Positions 1 through 7,540 of a stretch of 30,344 bases of DNA are shown piece after piece (positions within the stretch are counted from its first letter, which is position 1; every line of letters begins with the position of its first letter). The notes beneath the pieces were generated by a model. It saw only the letters and a program-made list of their open reading frames with translations, had not been told where the DNA came from and did not search any database. Position numbers and translations under genes: made by a program. This stretch comes from Acidobacteriota bacterium (GTDB lineage Bacteria > Acidobacteriota > UBA6911 > RPQK01 > JADFOI01): assembly GCA_022545645.1 (NCBI GenBank), contig JACZQQ010000006.1, positions 1 to 30,344 on the forward strand, read 5' to 3'.

Positions 1-142
1 CTCGCGTCAGGGCCTGATGGATTTCAATGGAGGCTCCCCCAGGATAACCAAAAATCACCTCGACGCCCTCTCGGATGAGAGCTTCCACCGTAATTTCCGA
101 GCCCTTGAGAACTTCACTACCGGTTGCAATATTCGTCGTCAT
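1..142 (-). CDS. ilvB: Acetolactate synthase large subunit, N-terminal fragment (runs off left edge)
   Basis: The reverse strand opens with ATG at 142 and reads MTTNIATGSEVLKGSEITVE, followed by a stretch containing REGVEVIFGYPGGASIEI up to the window edge. The segment EGVxVIFGYPGG is the hallmark N-terminal TPP-binding start of acetohydroxyacid synthase large subunits, which make acetolactate or acetohydroxybutyrate in branched-chain amino acid synthesis. Only 47 codons are present, so a related TPP enzyme such as glyoxylate carboligase cannot be fully excluded, but the GYPGG context favours IlvB. An AAGGGG stretch lies about ten bases upstream of the ATG. A leuA gene lies at the far right edge, in the same pathway but 30 kb away. 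Confidence 0.85.
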   Translation of the reverse strand, partial: MTTNIATGSEVLKGSEITVEALIREGVEVIFGYPGGASIEIHQALTR

Positions 143-181
143 AGCACTTCACATCCCCTTAAACGAAACGAGTTAGTCATT

Positions 182-198
182 CTAGCCTCGGAGGCTAG
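182..198. repeat. 17-nt perfect palindrome upstream of ilvB
   Basis: CTAGCCTC and GAGGCTAG flank a single G. The palindrome sits 40 bp upstream of the ilvB start, in the space shared with murB. It could be an operator or hairpin for ilvB or an intergenic repeat. No T-run follows on either strand, so it is not a clear terminator. Confidence 0.5.
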
Positions 199-213
199 GA
201 AATTCAAGGAGAC

Positions 214-267
214 GCCAGAAGCCAGAAAGCCACTGACCGCTGACAACTGACAGCTTACTCCTAACTC
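214..267. repeat. Heptamer-word repeat cluster upstream of murB
   Basis: Two GCCAGAA units (214-227) are followed, after a 12-bp gap, by four contiguous heptamers: CTGACAA, CTGACAG, CTTACTC and CTAACTC (240-267). The 7-bp period and the CTGACAA word resemble STRR repeats described in filamentous cyanobacteria. The cluster lies just upstream of the murB start and probably within its leader or promoter region. Confidence 0.6.
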
Positions 268-304
268 CGGCCCCTTGTCTCCTGTCTTATGCTACTCTTC
301 AATC

Positions 305-1282
305 ATGATCAGTCCGACGCCAGTTCCCTCTTCTCTCGCTCTCCAGCAGGATGTATCACTGGCTGATCTGAGCACCTTGAAAGTGGGTGGAACCGCCTCC
401 TGGTTCACCCAGGTGTATGACCTGCAGCAGTTCCAGCAGACGCGTATCTGGGCGGAAAAGCAGGGACTTCCCATCTTTTATATGGGTGAGGGGAGTAATG
501 TGCTCTTCTCAGACGAGGGTTTTCCCGGCTTGATCGTGCAGAATTGCATCACAGGAATAGAGCCCTATGGAGAGGAAGTGGAGATCGGCGCTGGCCAGAA
601 TCTGATCGAGGCCATTCGTCGGCTCAATCGTCTGAAGCTCTCGGGCATGGAACGTTTATACGGAATTCCCGGAACAGTGGCGGGCGCTTTGGTGGGAAAC
701 GCGGGTGCCTACGGCCAGCAGATCGGCGATTCAGTGGTGGAAGTGAGTATCTGGTCGAATCATCAGGTGCAAGTGCTCCCGGCTCGCGATCTGGACCTTC
801 GCTACCGCTACAGTCGGTTTCAAAGGCAGCGAGACTGGTTTATCCTGAACTGCAGGCTACGCCTGCAAAAGAGCAGCGAGCCCCTTCAGGACATTTCCGA
901 TGAAATTCTGACCAAGCGCCTGGTGAAGTATCCTCAGGGATTGAAATGCCCGGGAAGTTTCTTTAAAAACATCAACTTGGATGAGATCTCCGAGACGGCC
1001 CTGGAGAGTATCCCCGAGGACTTCATCATGTTTGGCAAAATACCGGCAGGTAAACTACTGGAAGCCGTGGGAGCCAATGGAGTTCGCCGTGGAGATGCCC
1101 AGTTCGCAGACTATCATGGCAATCTCATCGTCAACCTGGGCCGAGCAACCAGCCAGGACATCCTCACTCTGGCCGACGAGTATGCCGGGCGGGTGTGGGA
1201 GCATTTTCGGATTCGTCTCGAACCGGAGATCCTCATCGTTGATGACGGAGAGTGGGCCCATCTTAGAGGTGGGGATGAGTAA
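305..1282 (+). CDS. murB: UDP-N-acetylenolpyruvoylglucosamine reductase (MurB)
   Basis: This FAD-dependent reductase converts enolpyruvyl-UDP-GlcNAc to UDP-N-acetylmuramate, the second committed step of peptidoglycan precursor synthesis in the cytosol. The 325-residue product has the FAD-binding GEGSNVLFSD segment (61-70), the IPGTVAGALVGNAGAYG segment (121-137), the GSFFKN segment with the catalytic serine (about 218) and the C-terminal LEPE segment (305-308). I chose the ATG at 305 over an in-frame TTG at 275, because the TTG adds ten residues from repeat-rich DNA that do not look like MurB. The gene overlaps murA by 8 bases, so the two products, which catalyse consecutive reactions, are probably translationally coupled. 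Repeat words lie immediately upstream. Confidence 0.95.
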   Translation: MISPTPVPSSLALQQDVSLADLSTLKVGGTASWFTQVYDLQQFQQTRIWAEKQGLPIFYMGEGSNVLFSDEGFPGLIVQNCITGIEPYGEEVEIGAGQNLIEAIRRLNRLKLSGMERLYGIPGTVAGALVGNAGAYGQQIGDSVVEVSIWSNHQVQVLPARDLDLRYRYSRFQRQRDWFILNCRLRLQKSSEPLQDISDEILTKRLVKYPQGLKCPGSFFKNINLDEISETALESIPEDFIMFGKIPAGKLLEAVGANGVRRGDAQFADYHGNLIVNLGRATSQDILTLADEYAGRVWEHFRIRLEPEILIVDDGEWAHLRGGDE

Positions 1283-2537
1283 GCGGTTTGTGATCTCAGG
1301 ACGCCAGCAACTTTCGGGTGCCTATCCGGTACAGGGAAGCAAAAACGCTGCTCTTCCCCTGATTTCGGCAGCTTTACTCTCCAAATCCATCATTCATTTT
1401 CAGAACGTTCCCCGAATCGCGGACGTGGATGGCTTACTGCAACTCGTCGAGTCCCTCGACGTGAAAACTCAGTGGGAGAATGGGACTCTCTCTCTGGACT
1501 CGAGAAACTTTCGAGGCGGAGAACTGCCGCCCCTCCTGGTGGAAAAACTGCGCGGGGCCATCCTCTTGCTGGGATCCATGGCGCCCTTGCTGGGTTCCGT
1601 CTCCTGTCCGATGCCAGGAGGCTGCCACATCGGCAGGCGTTCCTTTGATGCCCACTGGGAAGTCTTCCGGGCGGCTGGATTCTCGGTGACCGAGCATTCT
1701 CGTCGAATCGAGTTGGAGAAAACCGAAACCGTTGAAACGCCCCGAGTGTATCTTACGGAAAGCTCGGTAACGGCAACTGAGAACGCACTGATCCTCTTTT
1801 CCGCACTGGGCCAGGGGATCATTGAGAATCCGGCACGGGAGCTTCATGTCCTGACTCTGGTGGAATTTTTGCGTCAACTGGGCTGCGAAATCGAATTACA
1901 CCCCCTTTGGTATCGTGTCAGGAGTGGAATTTCCGGCCAGGAAAAGGAGTTGGTCTTTCAGGTACCCGCCGACTACATGGATGCCGGGACCATCGCCATC
2001 GCCGCCGCGGTTACCGGAGGAGAGGTGCAGCTGCAGGGAGTCTCCAAGGAAGAACTCCGGCCCATCCTGAATATCTTTGAACAGTTCGGTCTTCAGTTTG
2101 AGGAGATGGGGAACCAGGAGTTGAAGGTCAAGGGAGTCGATCTCACCAACCCTTCCCAGGTTACCGCAGGTCTCTGGCCCTCCTTTCCCACCGACCTGGT
2201 GAGTCTGGCCATCGTCCTGGCCACTCAGAGCAAGGGACTTTGCCTGATCCATGACTGGATGTACGAAGCCCGCATGTTCTTCATCGACAAGCTGATTCGA
2301 ATGGGGGCCAACATCACCATGTGTGATCCTCATCGGGTGATCGCTGAAGGACCCTCCCTGTTGAGAGGAACCCAGCTGGAATCCCCCGACATTCGCGCCG
2401 GCATGGCTCTGGTTGTGGCGGGTCTTTGTGCCGATGGCGTTACCACCATCGAACATGTTGAAGTGATTCAGCGAGGATATGAAAGGGTGGTAGAGCGACT
2501 CAGCTCCATCGGTGCGCAAATCTCGGAAGAAGAGTGA
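1275..2537 (+). CDS. murA: UDP-N-acetylglucosamine 1-carboxyvinyltransferase (MurA)
   Basis: MurA transfers enolpyruvate from PEP to UDP-GlcNAc, the first committed peptidoglycan step and the target of fosfomycin in other bacteria. The 420-residue product has the usual length. Visible features are the substrate-binding GSKNAALPL segment (Lys23-Asn24), the PGGCHIGRR loop with the catalytic cysteine at about 117 (so not the Asp variant that confers fosfomycin insensitivity), FPTDL, and the C-terminal DIRAGMALV stretch with the conserved arginine. The ATG at 1275 lies inside the end of murB. A longer open frame starts further upstream, but that part is only the murB shadow. The product order (MurB then MurA) is the reverse of the pathway order. 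The gene ends 5 bp before a REPIN-like repeat. Confidence 0.95.
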   Translation: MSKRFVISGRQQLSGAYPVQGSKNAALPLISAALLSKSIIHFQNVPRIADVDGLLQLVESLDVKTQWENGTLSLDSRNFRGGELPPLLVEKLRGAILLLGSMAPLLGSVSCPMPGGCHIGRRSFDAHWEVFRAAGFSVTEHSRRIELEKTETVETPRVYLTESSVTATENALILFSALGQGIIENPARELHVLTLVEFLRQLGCEIELHPLWYRVRSGISGQEKELVFQVPADYMDAGTIAIAAAVTGGEVQLQGVSKEELRPILNIFEQFGLQFEEMGNQELKVKGVDLTNPSQVTAGLWPSFPTDLVSLAIVLATQSKGLCLIHDWMYEARMFFIDKLIRMGANITMCDPHRVIAEGPSLLRGTQLESPDIRAGMALVVAGLCADGVTTIEHVEVIQRGYERVVERLSSIGAQISEEE

Positions 2538-2542
2538 TTTGG

Positions 2543-2615
2543 CCCGCAGGCTGAAGCCTGCGGCTCTGCCGGAGTTAACCAGGAGCAGTCAGAGCCGTGG
2601 GTTTCAGCCCACGGG
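2543..2615. repeat. REPIN-like compound inverted repeat
   Basis: Two hairpins face each other. The first has the stem CCGCAGGC/GCCTGCGG with a TGAA loop (2544-2563). The second has the stem CCGTGGG/CCCACGG with a TTTCAG loop (2595-2614). The stretches CGGCTCTG (2561-2568) and CAGAGCCG (2590-2597) are also reverse complements, so the whole 73-bp unit is a large dyad of two related REP-like units. It occupies nearly all of the convergent gap between murA and the R3H ATPase and could also form a bidirectional transcription barrier. Confidence 0.75.
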
Positions 2616-2626
2616 CATCTTCTACC

Positions 2627-4201
2627 TTAGACCTCACGTGGAAAGACCACCACCCGACGAAAAGGCGCCTTCCCTTTGCTTTCAGAATAGAGCCCATGTC
2701 CATGCACGAGCTCGTGCTGCAGGCGTCGAATGTAAGGATTCTGGGGAGAAAGCTCGGAAGGCTCAACATTGCGTTGAACCCTGATCACCGCATCCTCCGC
2801 CTCCTGGATGGCGAAACCAAAATCGGGAGCAAAATCATCCTCAGGGTGCAGGACATCACGAAAATAACTTCTCAAGAAATTCTTGATCTGGGTTAGCGTG
2901 TTACTCTTAATGACAAAGAATTCCACACCTTCATTGAGTGCCTGCTGCAACTTTTTGGGCTGACGCTTCTTCTGGGCTTTGAGGCTAAGAATAACCTCCG
3001 CGTTGATCGGCTGATCTCCGATTCGCGCAGGCACACCCAATTCTTTGATTGCCTTCTCCAAGCGAGTCCGGCTGACGGCCAAGGGGTAGATTCGTACCGT
3101 CTCCGTTCTGCTTCGAAGACCCGTCTGGCCTGGCGACTCTTTGGATTCCTGCGCCGTGTCTTCGGTAACATCTTTAATCTGAACACTCCCATTGGCACCG
3201 CGAACACGAATCTCGGGATGAAATCGGGCTCCAGCCAGGAGTCGGTCCACGACAGTCGCGGTGTCATGATAGATGGCCAGGCGATCTCGGTGCTGGATTT
3301 CGACCAGATTATCAAAGGTGGGTGGGGCCTTCCGTTCCAACACCGTTTTTTGCGTTCCTCTTCTTCGAGCTTCTTCATCAGAGAGAGTCACGGCCTGAAT
3401 CCCTCCCAGCAGATCGGAAAGAGTTGGATTCATGATCAGATTGTTCAGAGTGATCCCATGGGCGGTGGCAATCAACTGCACTCCCCGCTCGGCGATGGTT
3501 CTTGCTGCCCGGGCTTCCTCGAGAGTTCCGATTTCGTCAATGAGGATCACCTCGGGCATATGATTTTCCACGGCCTCAATCATCACCCGATGCTGCAGTT
3601 CCGGGGACAAGACCTGCATGCGGCGCGCCCTGCCAATACCGGGATGAGGAACGTCGCCATCACCCGCAATCTCGTTGGAGGTGTCGACAACCACCACTCG
3701 TTTACCGAGTTCATCCGCCAAAACACGGGCCGCTTCTCGAAGAAGCGTCGTCTTTCCAACACCAGGCGGACCCAAAAGAAGCAGGCTTTCTCCCGTTTCG
3801 ATGACGTCTCTTATGATATCCACCGTACCGGTGACCGCCCGGCCCACACGACAGGTGAGTCCGATGATCTCCTGGCGTCGATTGCGAATGGCACTGATCC
3901 GATGCAAGGTGCGCTCAATTCCAGCACGATTGTCCCCGGTAAAGGCTCCCACCCGGCTGGTGACGTAATCCAGGTCCTGGCGCGTCACCTCCAGATCATC
4001 CAGGTAGACGACACGATCGAAAAAACGAGCTTCAGGCTGTCGGCCCAAATCCTCCACGACTTCTACCAGGTCCTGTAGATCAGGCTCCTTTTCAAGGGTC
4101 TCCCGAAGGTGAGGAGGCAACACTTCCAAAAGCTTCGGCAGGTCATCGATAACCTCCTGAGCTGCCTTGTCAGGGGGCTTTTTCTTGACTTTGGCTTCCA
4201 T
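2627..4201 (-). CDS. SpoIIIAA/Ycf45-like AAA ATPase with C-terminal R3H domain
   Basis: This 524-residue cytosolic protein combines a secretion-type/AAA ATPase core with an R3H nucleic-acid-binding domain. Walker A GPPGVGKT is at 144-151, Walker B VILIDE at 218-223, and an arginine-rich AxRTIAERG segment lies near 232-240. The last 70 residues carry the R3H pattern (PQNPYIRRLQHELV, then RRVVVFP). The domain order matches the family of chloroplast Ycf45 and cyanobacterial R3H proteins, which resembles sporulation protein SpoIIIAA. The exact role is unknown, but the R3H domain suggests single-stranded nucleic acid binding. The ATG at 4201 has AGGG five bases upstream. A TATGAT hexamer at 4213-4218 (minus strand) would give a leader of only about five bases. 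The gene is transcribed towards murA and stands alone. Confidence 0.85.
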   Translation of the reverse strand: MEAKVKKKPPDKAAQEVIDDLPKLLEVLPPHLRETLEKEPDLQDLVEVVEDLGRQPEARFFDRVVYLDDLEVTRQDLDYVTSRVGAFTGDNRAGIERTLHRISAIRNRRQEIIGLTCRVGRAVTGTVDIIRDVIETGESLLLLGPPGVGKTTLLREAARVLADELGKRVVVVDTSNEIAGDGDVPHPGIGRARRMQVLSPELQHRVMIEAVENHMPEVILIDEIGTLEEARAARTIAERGVQLIATAHGITLNNLIMNPTLSDLLGGIQAVTLSDEEARRRGTQKTVLERKAPPTFDNLVEIQHRDRLAIYHDTATVVDRLLAGARFHPEIRVRGANGSVQIKDVTEDTAQESKESPGQTGLRSRTETVRIYPLAVSRTRLEKAIKELGVPARIGDQPINAEVILSLKAQKKRQPKKLQQALNEGVEFFVIKSNTLTQIKNFLRSYFRDVLHPEDDFAPDFGFAIQEAEDAVIRVQRNVEPSELSPQNPYIRRLQHELVHGHGLYSESKGKAPFRRVVVFPREV

Positions 4202-4500
4202 CTTTTCCCTATATCATACGATTTTTCCTCATTTCGTTACAGGGGGAAGTATGGGCAAGGGAAAAGACTGCTCTTCTCGCACCGCCTTCGGCGCCCTTTT
4301 CGTTACTATAAGGGGCGACATGAAATAAGGGGCTCAAGCCCCTGGAACAGGGAGTTCTTCCGAAGAGCCCTGTAAGGGCGGCACAGAAACCAGCGGAAAC
4401 GTGTGCCACATTTCCTTCCCAGCTGGTTTTTAAACAGCTCGCACACCACTTCTTGACGAAACGCTATGAATAATCCTCACTGCATAGTAAAGTTCGGCGC
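4202..4500. other. 299-bp intergenic region with palindromic repeats
   Basis: This divergent gap lies between the R3H ATPase and the TlpA-like gene. I see no gene in it. It holds a small hairpin at 4283-4293 (CGCC/GGCG), the dyad GGGGCT-CA-AGCCCC (4329-4342) and a long hairpin at 4348-4373. Both genes must take their promoters from here. I found no convincing -35/-10 pair for the rightward gene. Confidence 0.6.
4329..4373. repeat. Paired intergenic hairpins
   Basis: The first hairpin is GGGGCT-CA-AGCCCC at 4329-4342. The second has the outer stem ACAGGG/CCCTGT and the inner stem TCTTC/GAAGA (4348-4373), and is followed by TAAGGGCGGCACAG. The tandem hairpins look like a dispersed intergenic repeat rather than a terminator, because no gene ends here: both neighbours are divergent. 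Confidence 0.5.
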
Positions 4501-5391
4501 ATGAAAAAAGTACTCTTTTTCCTCATTCCTTTCTGGCTGGCACCTCTCCTGGCCCAATCCACGGCGGAGGAGAAAGTCCTCCAGAGTGTCCAGCAAATGA
4601 TGCAGAATGACGACGGCACGGTCATCTTTTCTGAACTCTACAACGATGACCGATTCAGTTCCGAGGAAAAGGCTTTTCTGGGACGCCTGTACGAAATTTT
4701 CTTCCAGATTCCTCTTTTTTTAAAATCGGAATACGAGAGCACGGGGGAAATCCCAACCCGGAGCCACATCGCTTCCGGTTTTGGCATCACTCCTCAATCC
4801 GTGGATCTACTGCTAATGGTCATGGAGTCGGATTCACGGATGCCCACCCTGTTTGAAAGAAATCCTCTGAGCCGGGAAATTGAATCCCTCCAGCTGGCCA
4901 CTATTGACGCATTCATTGAGCGCCGCAGCGGTGAGGTCAAGGTGACCCAGTGGGAAGGACAAACTCTTCCGGCATTTGAGCTGACCACTTTCCAAGGGGA
5001 GAAAATTGGCAACCGAGATCTTGCTGAAAAGAACTTACTGATTTACTTCTGGTTTACTGGATGTCCCCCTTGTATCCGGATCGCCCCCAATCTGGATTAC
5101 TTGGACCGCCGGTATTCCGCCTCCAATTTCCAGGTCATTGGTTTCAACGCCGACCACGTCATTGGGGTGAATGCCACCGATCAGCAAAGGGAGGCTTATC
5201 TTCAAGAGCATAACTTGAGTTTTGCAAATGCCCACCTGGATCAGGCCACTTGGGAAGCGTTTGGAAATGTGCAGATATTTCCCACTCTATTTTTCGTCGG
5301 TTCTGACGGCACCATTTTCCGTCACATGATCAATTATCAAGATCGAGAGACCTTGGAGAGCATCATCAAGGCACTGACTCAAGCGAGATAA
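4501..5391 (+). CDS. Secreted TlpA/thioredoxin-like disulfide reductase with N-terminal helical region
   Basis: The 296-residue product starts with a signal peptide (MKKVLFFLIPFWLAPLLAQS), so it should act in the periplasm. Residues about 155-295 form a TlpA-like thioredoxin fold with the active site WFTGCPPC (cysteines 188 and 191), and a proline in the IFPTLFFVG segment provides the usual cis-Pro loop. Such proteins reduce or exchange disulfides, for example in cytochrome c maturation. Residues 22-150 form a separate, mostly helical segment that I do not recognise, with a stretch (IASGFGITPQSVDLLLMV) that could be a small helix-turn-helix-like fold. The permease gene follows after 9 bp, suggesting co-transcription. 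No haem-handling genes are nearby, so the client is unknown. Confidence 0.85.
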   Translation: MKKVLFFLIPFWLAPLLAQSTAEEKVLQSVQQMMQNDDGTVIFSELYNDDRFSSEEKAFLGRLYEIFFQIPLFLKSEYESTGEIPTRSHIASGFGITPQSVDLLLMVMESDSRMPTLFERNPLSREIESLQLATIDAFIERRSGEVKVTQWEGQTLPAFELTTFQGEKIGNRDLAEKNLLIYFWFTGCPPCIRIAPNLDYLDRRYSASNFQVIGFNADHVIGVNATDQQREAYLQEHNLSFANAHLDQATWEAFGNVQIFPTLFFVGSDGTIFRHMINYQDRETLESIIKALTQAR

Positions 5392-5400
5392 CTCCAGCCC

Positions 5401-6723
5401 ATGCAGCTGTTTCGCGAAATCGGTCTGCTTTCGGCCACTCTCCTGGTGGTGGGCAACATCATCGGCATCGGAATCTTTACCACCACCGGCCTCATTGCCG
5501 CTGAAATTGGAAACTCGCCCTGGCTGTTGGGTGTTTGGATCCTGGGAGGATTCCTGGCGCTGATTGGGGCCGCTTGCTATTCCCTACTGAGTAGGAAAAT
5601 TCCGCAGGCTGGCGGGGAATATGCGTTTCTTTACCCCACTTACGGTCCCTTTGCCGCTTTTCTAGCCGGGTGGGCTTCCCTTATATTTGGATTTTCGGCG
5701 CCCATTGCCGCCTACGCACTGGCTCTGATCGCCTACCTCAGTCCGTTGCTTCCCTCCGGGCTCTTTGAGCATTCCCTCATTCAAAAAGGGACCGCCGGTT
5801 TGATCCTACTGGGAATCAGCTTCCTGATGGTTCTGGGACTGAGATTCGGCAGCCGCTTCCATTCAGCCATCACTCTTCTCACCCTGGGACTCATCATCGG
5901 CTTTGCCACGCTGGTCCTTCTGCGCACCCCAGTCCTTCAAAACCTGGAACCGATTCTTGCGGGAAATTTATCACCCGACTTGCCCGCATTGGGCACTGCT
6001 ATCGTTATGGTGATGTTTGCTTATAGCGGCTGGAACGCTGCCGTTTACGTTGCTGAAGAAATTCGCCGACCGGCTGTCTATATTCCCGCGGCCTTACTGC
6101 TGGGCACAGTGTTTGTAACCGCTATTTACGTTTGGATGAATCTAGCTTATCTCGGTGCCCAGTCTCTCACCCAGATTGAAGGAGAGATCGCGATCGCGGA
6201 GATCACTGCACTGGCAGCTTTTGGGCCCGAAGGCAGGGTGATTGTCAATATCCTGGTCCTCTTCGCCATTCTCAGCTCGATCACGGCCATGTCCATCGCC
6301 GGACCCCGAGTCTATTTCGCCATGTCTCGAAATCACCTGTTCCCGGCCTGGCTGGCCGAGGTGGATGAAGAAAGGAGAATTCCTCTGAAAGCCATCTGTT
6401 TCCAGACCGCCGTTGCCCTTCTTCTGGTGGCCATTGGGACTTTCCGCTGGCTTCTGATTTCTTCTGGATTTATTCTTCTTCTTTTTTCAACGCTCACGGT
6501 TTCGACCCTTTTCATGGTCCGGAAGGAGAAGGACAACCCTTACTTCTGGGTCCTCCATCGCTTTCTTCCTGGCCTCTTTGTCCTCATCAATGCCGTGGTC
6601 CTGGCCGTGGTCCTGGTCAGCGCGGTTGCCTCGAATCCAAGCGAAACAATAGCAGGAGGGGTGACCCTGCTCGTGGCTCTGCCGGTTTACTTCTATTACA
6701 AAGGGAAACAAAAGAACTTGTAG
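5401..6723 (+). CDS. APC-superfamily amino acid permease
   Basis: This 440-residue integral membrane protein has about 12 predicted hydrophobic segments. The N-terminal VGNIIGIGIF stretch (17-26) is the broken first helix of APC amino acid transporters, with the GxGIF signature. The later segment MFAYSGWNAAVYVAEEIRRP is also typical of the amino acid/polyamine and L-type exchanger branch. It probably imports or exchanges an amino acid, but the substrate cannot be read from the sequence. It starts 9 bp after the TlpA-like gene and is probably in the same transcript. Its TAG stop at 6721-6723 is followed directly by a strong hairpin. Confidence 0.9.
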   Translation: MQLFREIGLLSATLLVVGNIIGIGIFTTTGLIAAEIGNSPWLLGVWILGGFLALIGAACYSLLSRKIPQAGGEYAFLYPTYGPFAAFLAGWASLIFGFSAPIAAYALALIAYLSPLLPSGLFEHSLIQKGTAGLILLGISFLMVLGLRFGSRFHSAITLLTLGLIIGFATLVLLRTPVLQNLEPILAGNLSPDLPALGTAIVMVMFAYSGWNAAVYVAEEIRRPAVYIPAALLLGTVFVTAIYVWMNLAYLGAQSLTQIEGEIAIAEITALAAFGPEGRVIVNILVLFAILSSITAMSIAGPRVYFAMSRNHLFPAWLAEVDEERRIPLKAICFQTAVALLLVAIGTFRWLLISSGFILLLFSTLTVSTLFMVRKEKDNPYFWVLHRFLPGLFVLINAVVLAVVLVSAVASNPSETIAGGVTLLVALPVYFYYKGKQKNL

Positions 6724-6724
6724 C

Positions 6725-6743
6725 GGCCGCTCTCAGAGCGGCC
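6725..6743. terminator. Convergent-gap hairpin (possible bidirectional terminator)
   Basis: GGCCGCTCT and AGAGCGGCC form a perfect 9-bp stem around a single C, starting 2 bp after the permease stop. No T-tract follows, so it may be a palindromic intergenic repeat with terminator-like effect rather than a classical rho-independent terminator. It lies between convergent genes. Confidence 0.5.
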
Positions 6744-6754
6744 ACAGGCTCTTT

Positions 6755-6768
6755 GGGACGAGACACTA
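6755..6768. repeat. Lone end of element family B
   Basis: GGGACGAGACACTA is identical to the right terminus of the full-length element at 10434-10723. No second end is found nearby, so this looks like a solo end or remnant. Its last three bases are the stop codon of the lipoprotein methyltransferase gene on the minus strand. Confidence 0.6.
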
Positions 6769-7497
6769 ACGAAGCTGCTGGACCTCTCCGGTCATGGGGA
6801 CAAAGCGAACATCCGTGATATAGGTTCTCTTGACTTCTCCTTTTTCCCTGGTCACCAGGGTCAGAGTTTGAATCTCTCCCTGTGGACCCACCGGCACCAC
6901 CAGTCTTCCTCCTTCAGCTAGTTGGTCAATCAGGGGTTGCGGAATCTTCTCGGGTGCGGCAGTGATCAAGATGATGTCAAAGGGCGCCTTTTCGGGCCAA
7001 CCCTGGTAACCATCGCCCTGACGAACCTCCACGTTGTCATAACCCAAGTCAGAAAGCGTCTTACCCGCTCTTTCTGCCAAATCGGGGATGATTTCGATCG
7101 TATAAACTTCCTGAACCAGTTCACCCAGAACCGCCGCCTGGTATCCAGAACCCGTTCCCACCTCCAGAGCTCGATCCCCGGGTTTGGGATCCACCGTCTG
7201 AGTCATCAGGCCGACTATATAGGGCTGAGAAATGGTCTGTCCCTGGTCAATGGGCACAGGACTGTCGATGTAGGCATATTGACGCACCGATTCGGGCATG
7301 AACAGATGTCTTGGAACCTTTTTCATGGCCTCCAGGACACGTTCACTTTGAATATCCCGACTTTCCAGTTGGGTTTCCACCATCTGTTCACGCTGCTGGG
7401 CAAGGTCCTCTTGGGTCATCGGGTTCCCGCTGACGGGAGGAGAGCTACAGGCGGAAAGAAGAAAAGAACAGAGAAGCACGGGCATAAATCGAAGCAT
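6766..7497 (-). CDS. pcm: Protein-L-isoaspartate O-methyltransferase, lipoprotein form
   Basis: The enzyme methylates isoaspartyl residues in damaged proteins using S-adenosylmethionine and starts their repair. The 243-residue product has the family core: GQTISQPYIVGLMTQ (about 86-100), SAM motif LEVGTGSGYQAAVLGEL (111-127), and the LITAAPEKIP stretch. It begins with MLRFMPVLLCSFLLSACSSP, a signal peptide with lipobox LSAC and lipidated cysteine 17. The following serine predicts outer-membrane sorting in Gram-negatives. This would place the enzyme in the periplasm, where SAM is not expected, which is odd. A second, cytosolic paralogue lies at 10746-11408. The stop codon TAG comes from the lone element B end at 6755-6768. 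Confidence 0.9.
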   Translation of the reverse strand: MLRFMPVLLCSFLLSACSSPPVSGNPMTQEDLAQQREQMVETQLESRDIQSERVLEAMKKVPRHLFMPESVRQYAYIDSPVPIDQGQTISQPYIVGLMTQTVDPKPGDRALEVGTGSGYQAAVLGELVQEVYTIEIIPDLAERAGKTLSDLGYDNVEVRQGDGYQGWPEKAPFDIILITAAPEKIPQPLIDQLAEGGRLVVPVGPQGEIQTLTLVTREKGEVKRTYITDVRFVPMTGEVQQLR

Positions 7498-7540
7498 GAA
7501 TTGAGTCTAGCACCACAACTCCGCTAAAATGGAGAAAATC

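Noticed and set aside
981..1274. Upstream extension of the murA frame by 98 codons
   Set aside because: It overlaps murB in another frame and does not resemble MurA; the real start MSKRF is at 1275.
3218..4078. 286-codon plus-strand frame inside the R3H ATPase gene
   Set aside because: It is antisense to a well-recognised ATPase with intact motifs and shows no family pattern of its own.
4453..4488. TTGACG followed by TATGAATAAT before the TlpA-like gene
   Set aside because: The spacing between the hexamers does not fit a sigma70 promoter in either pairing.
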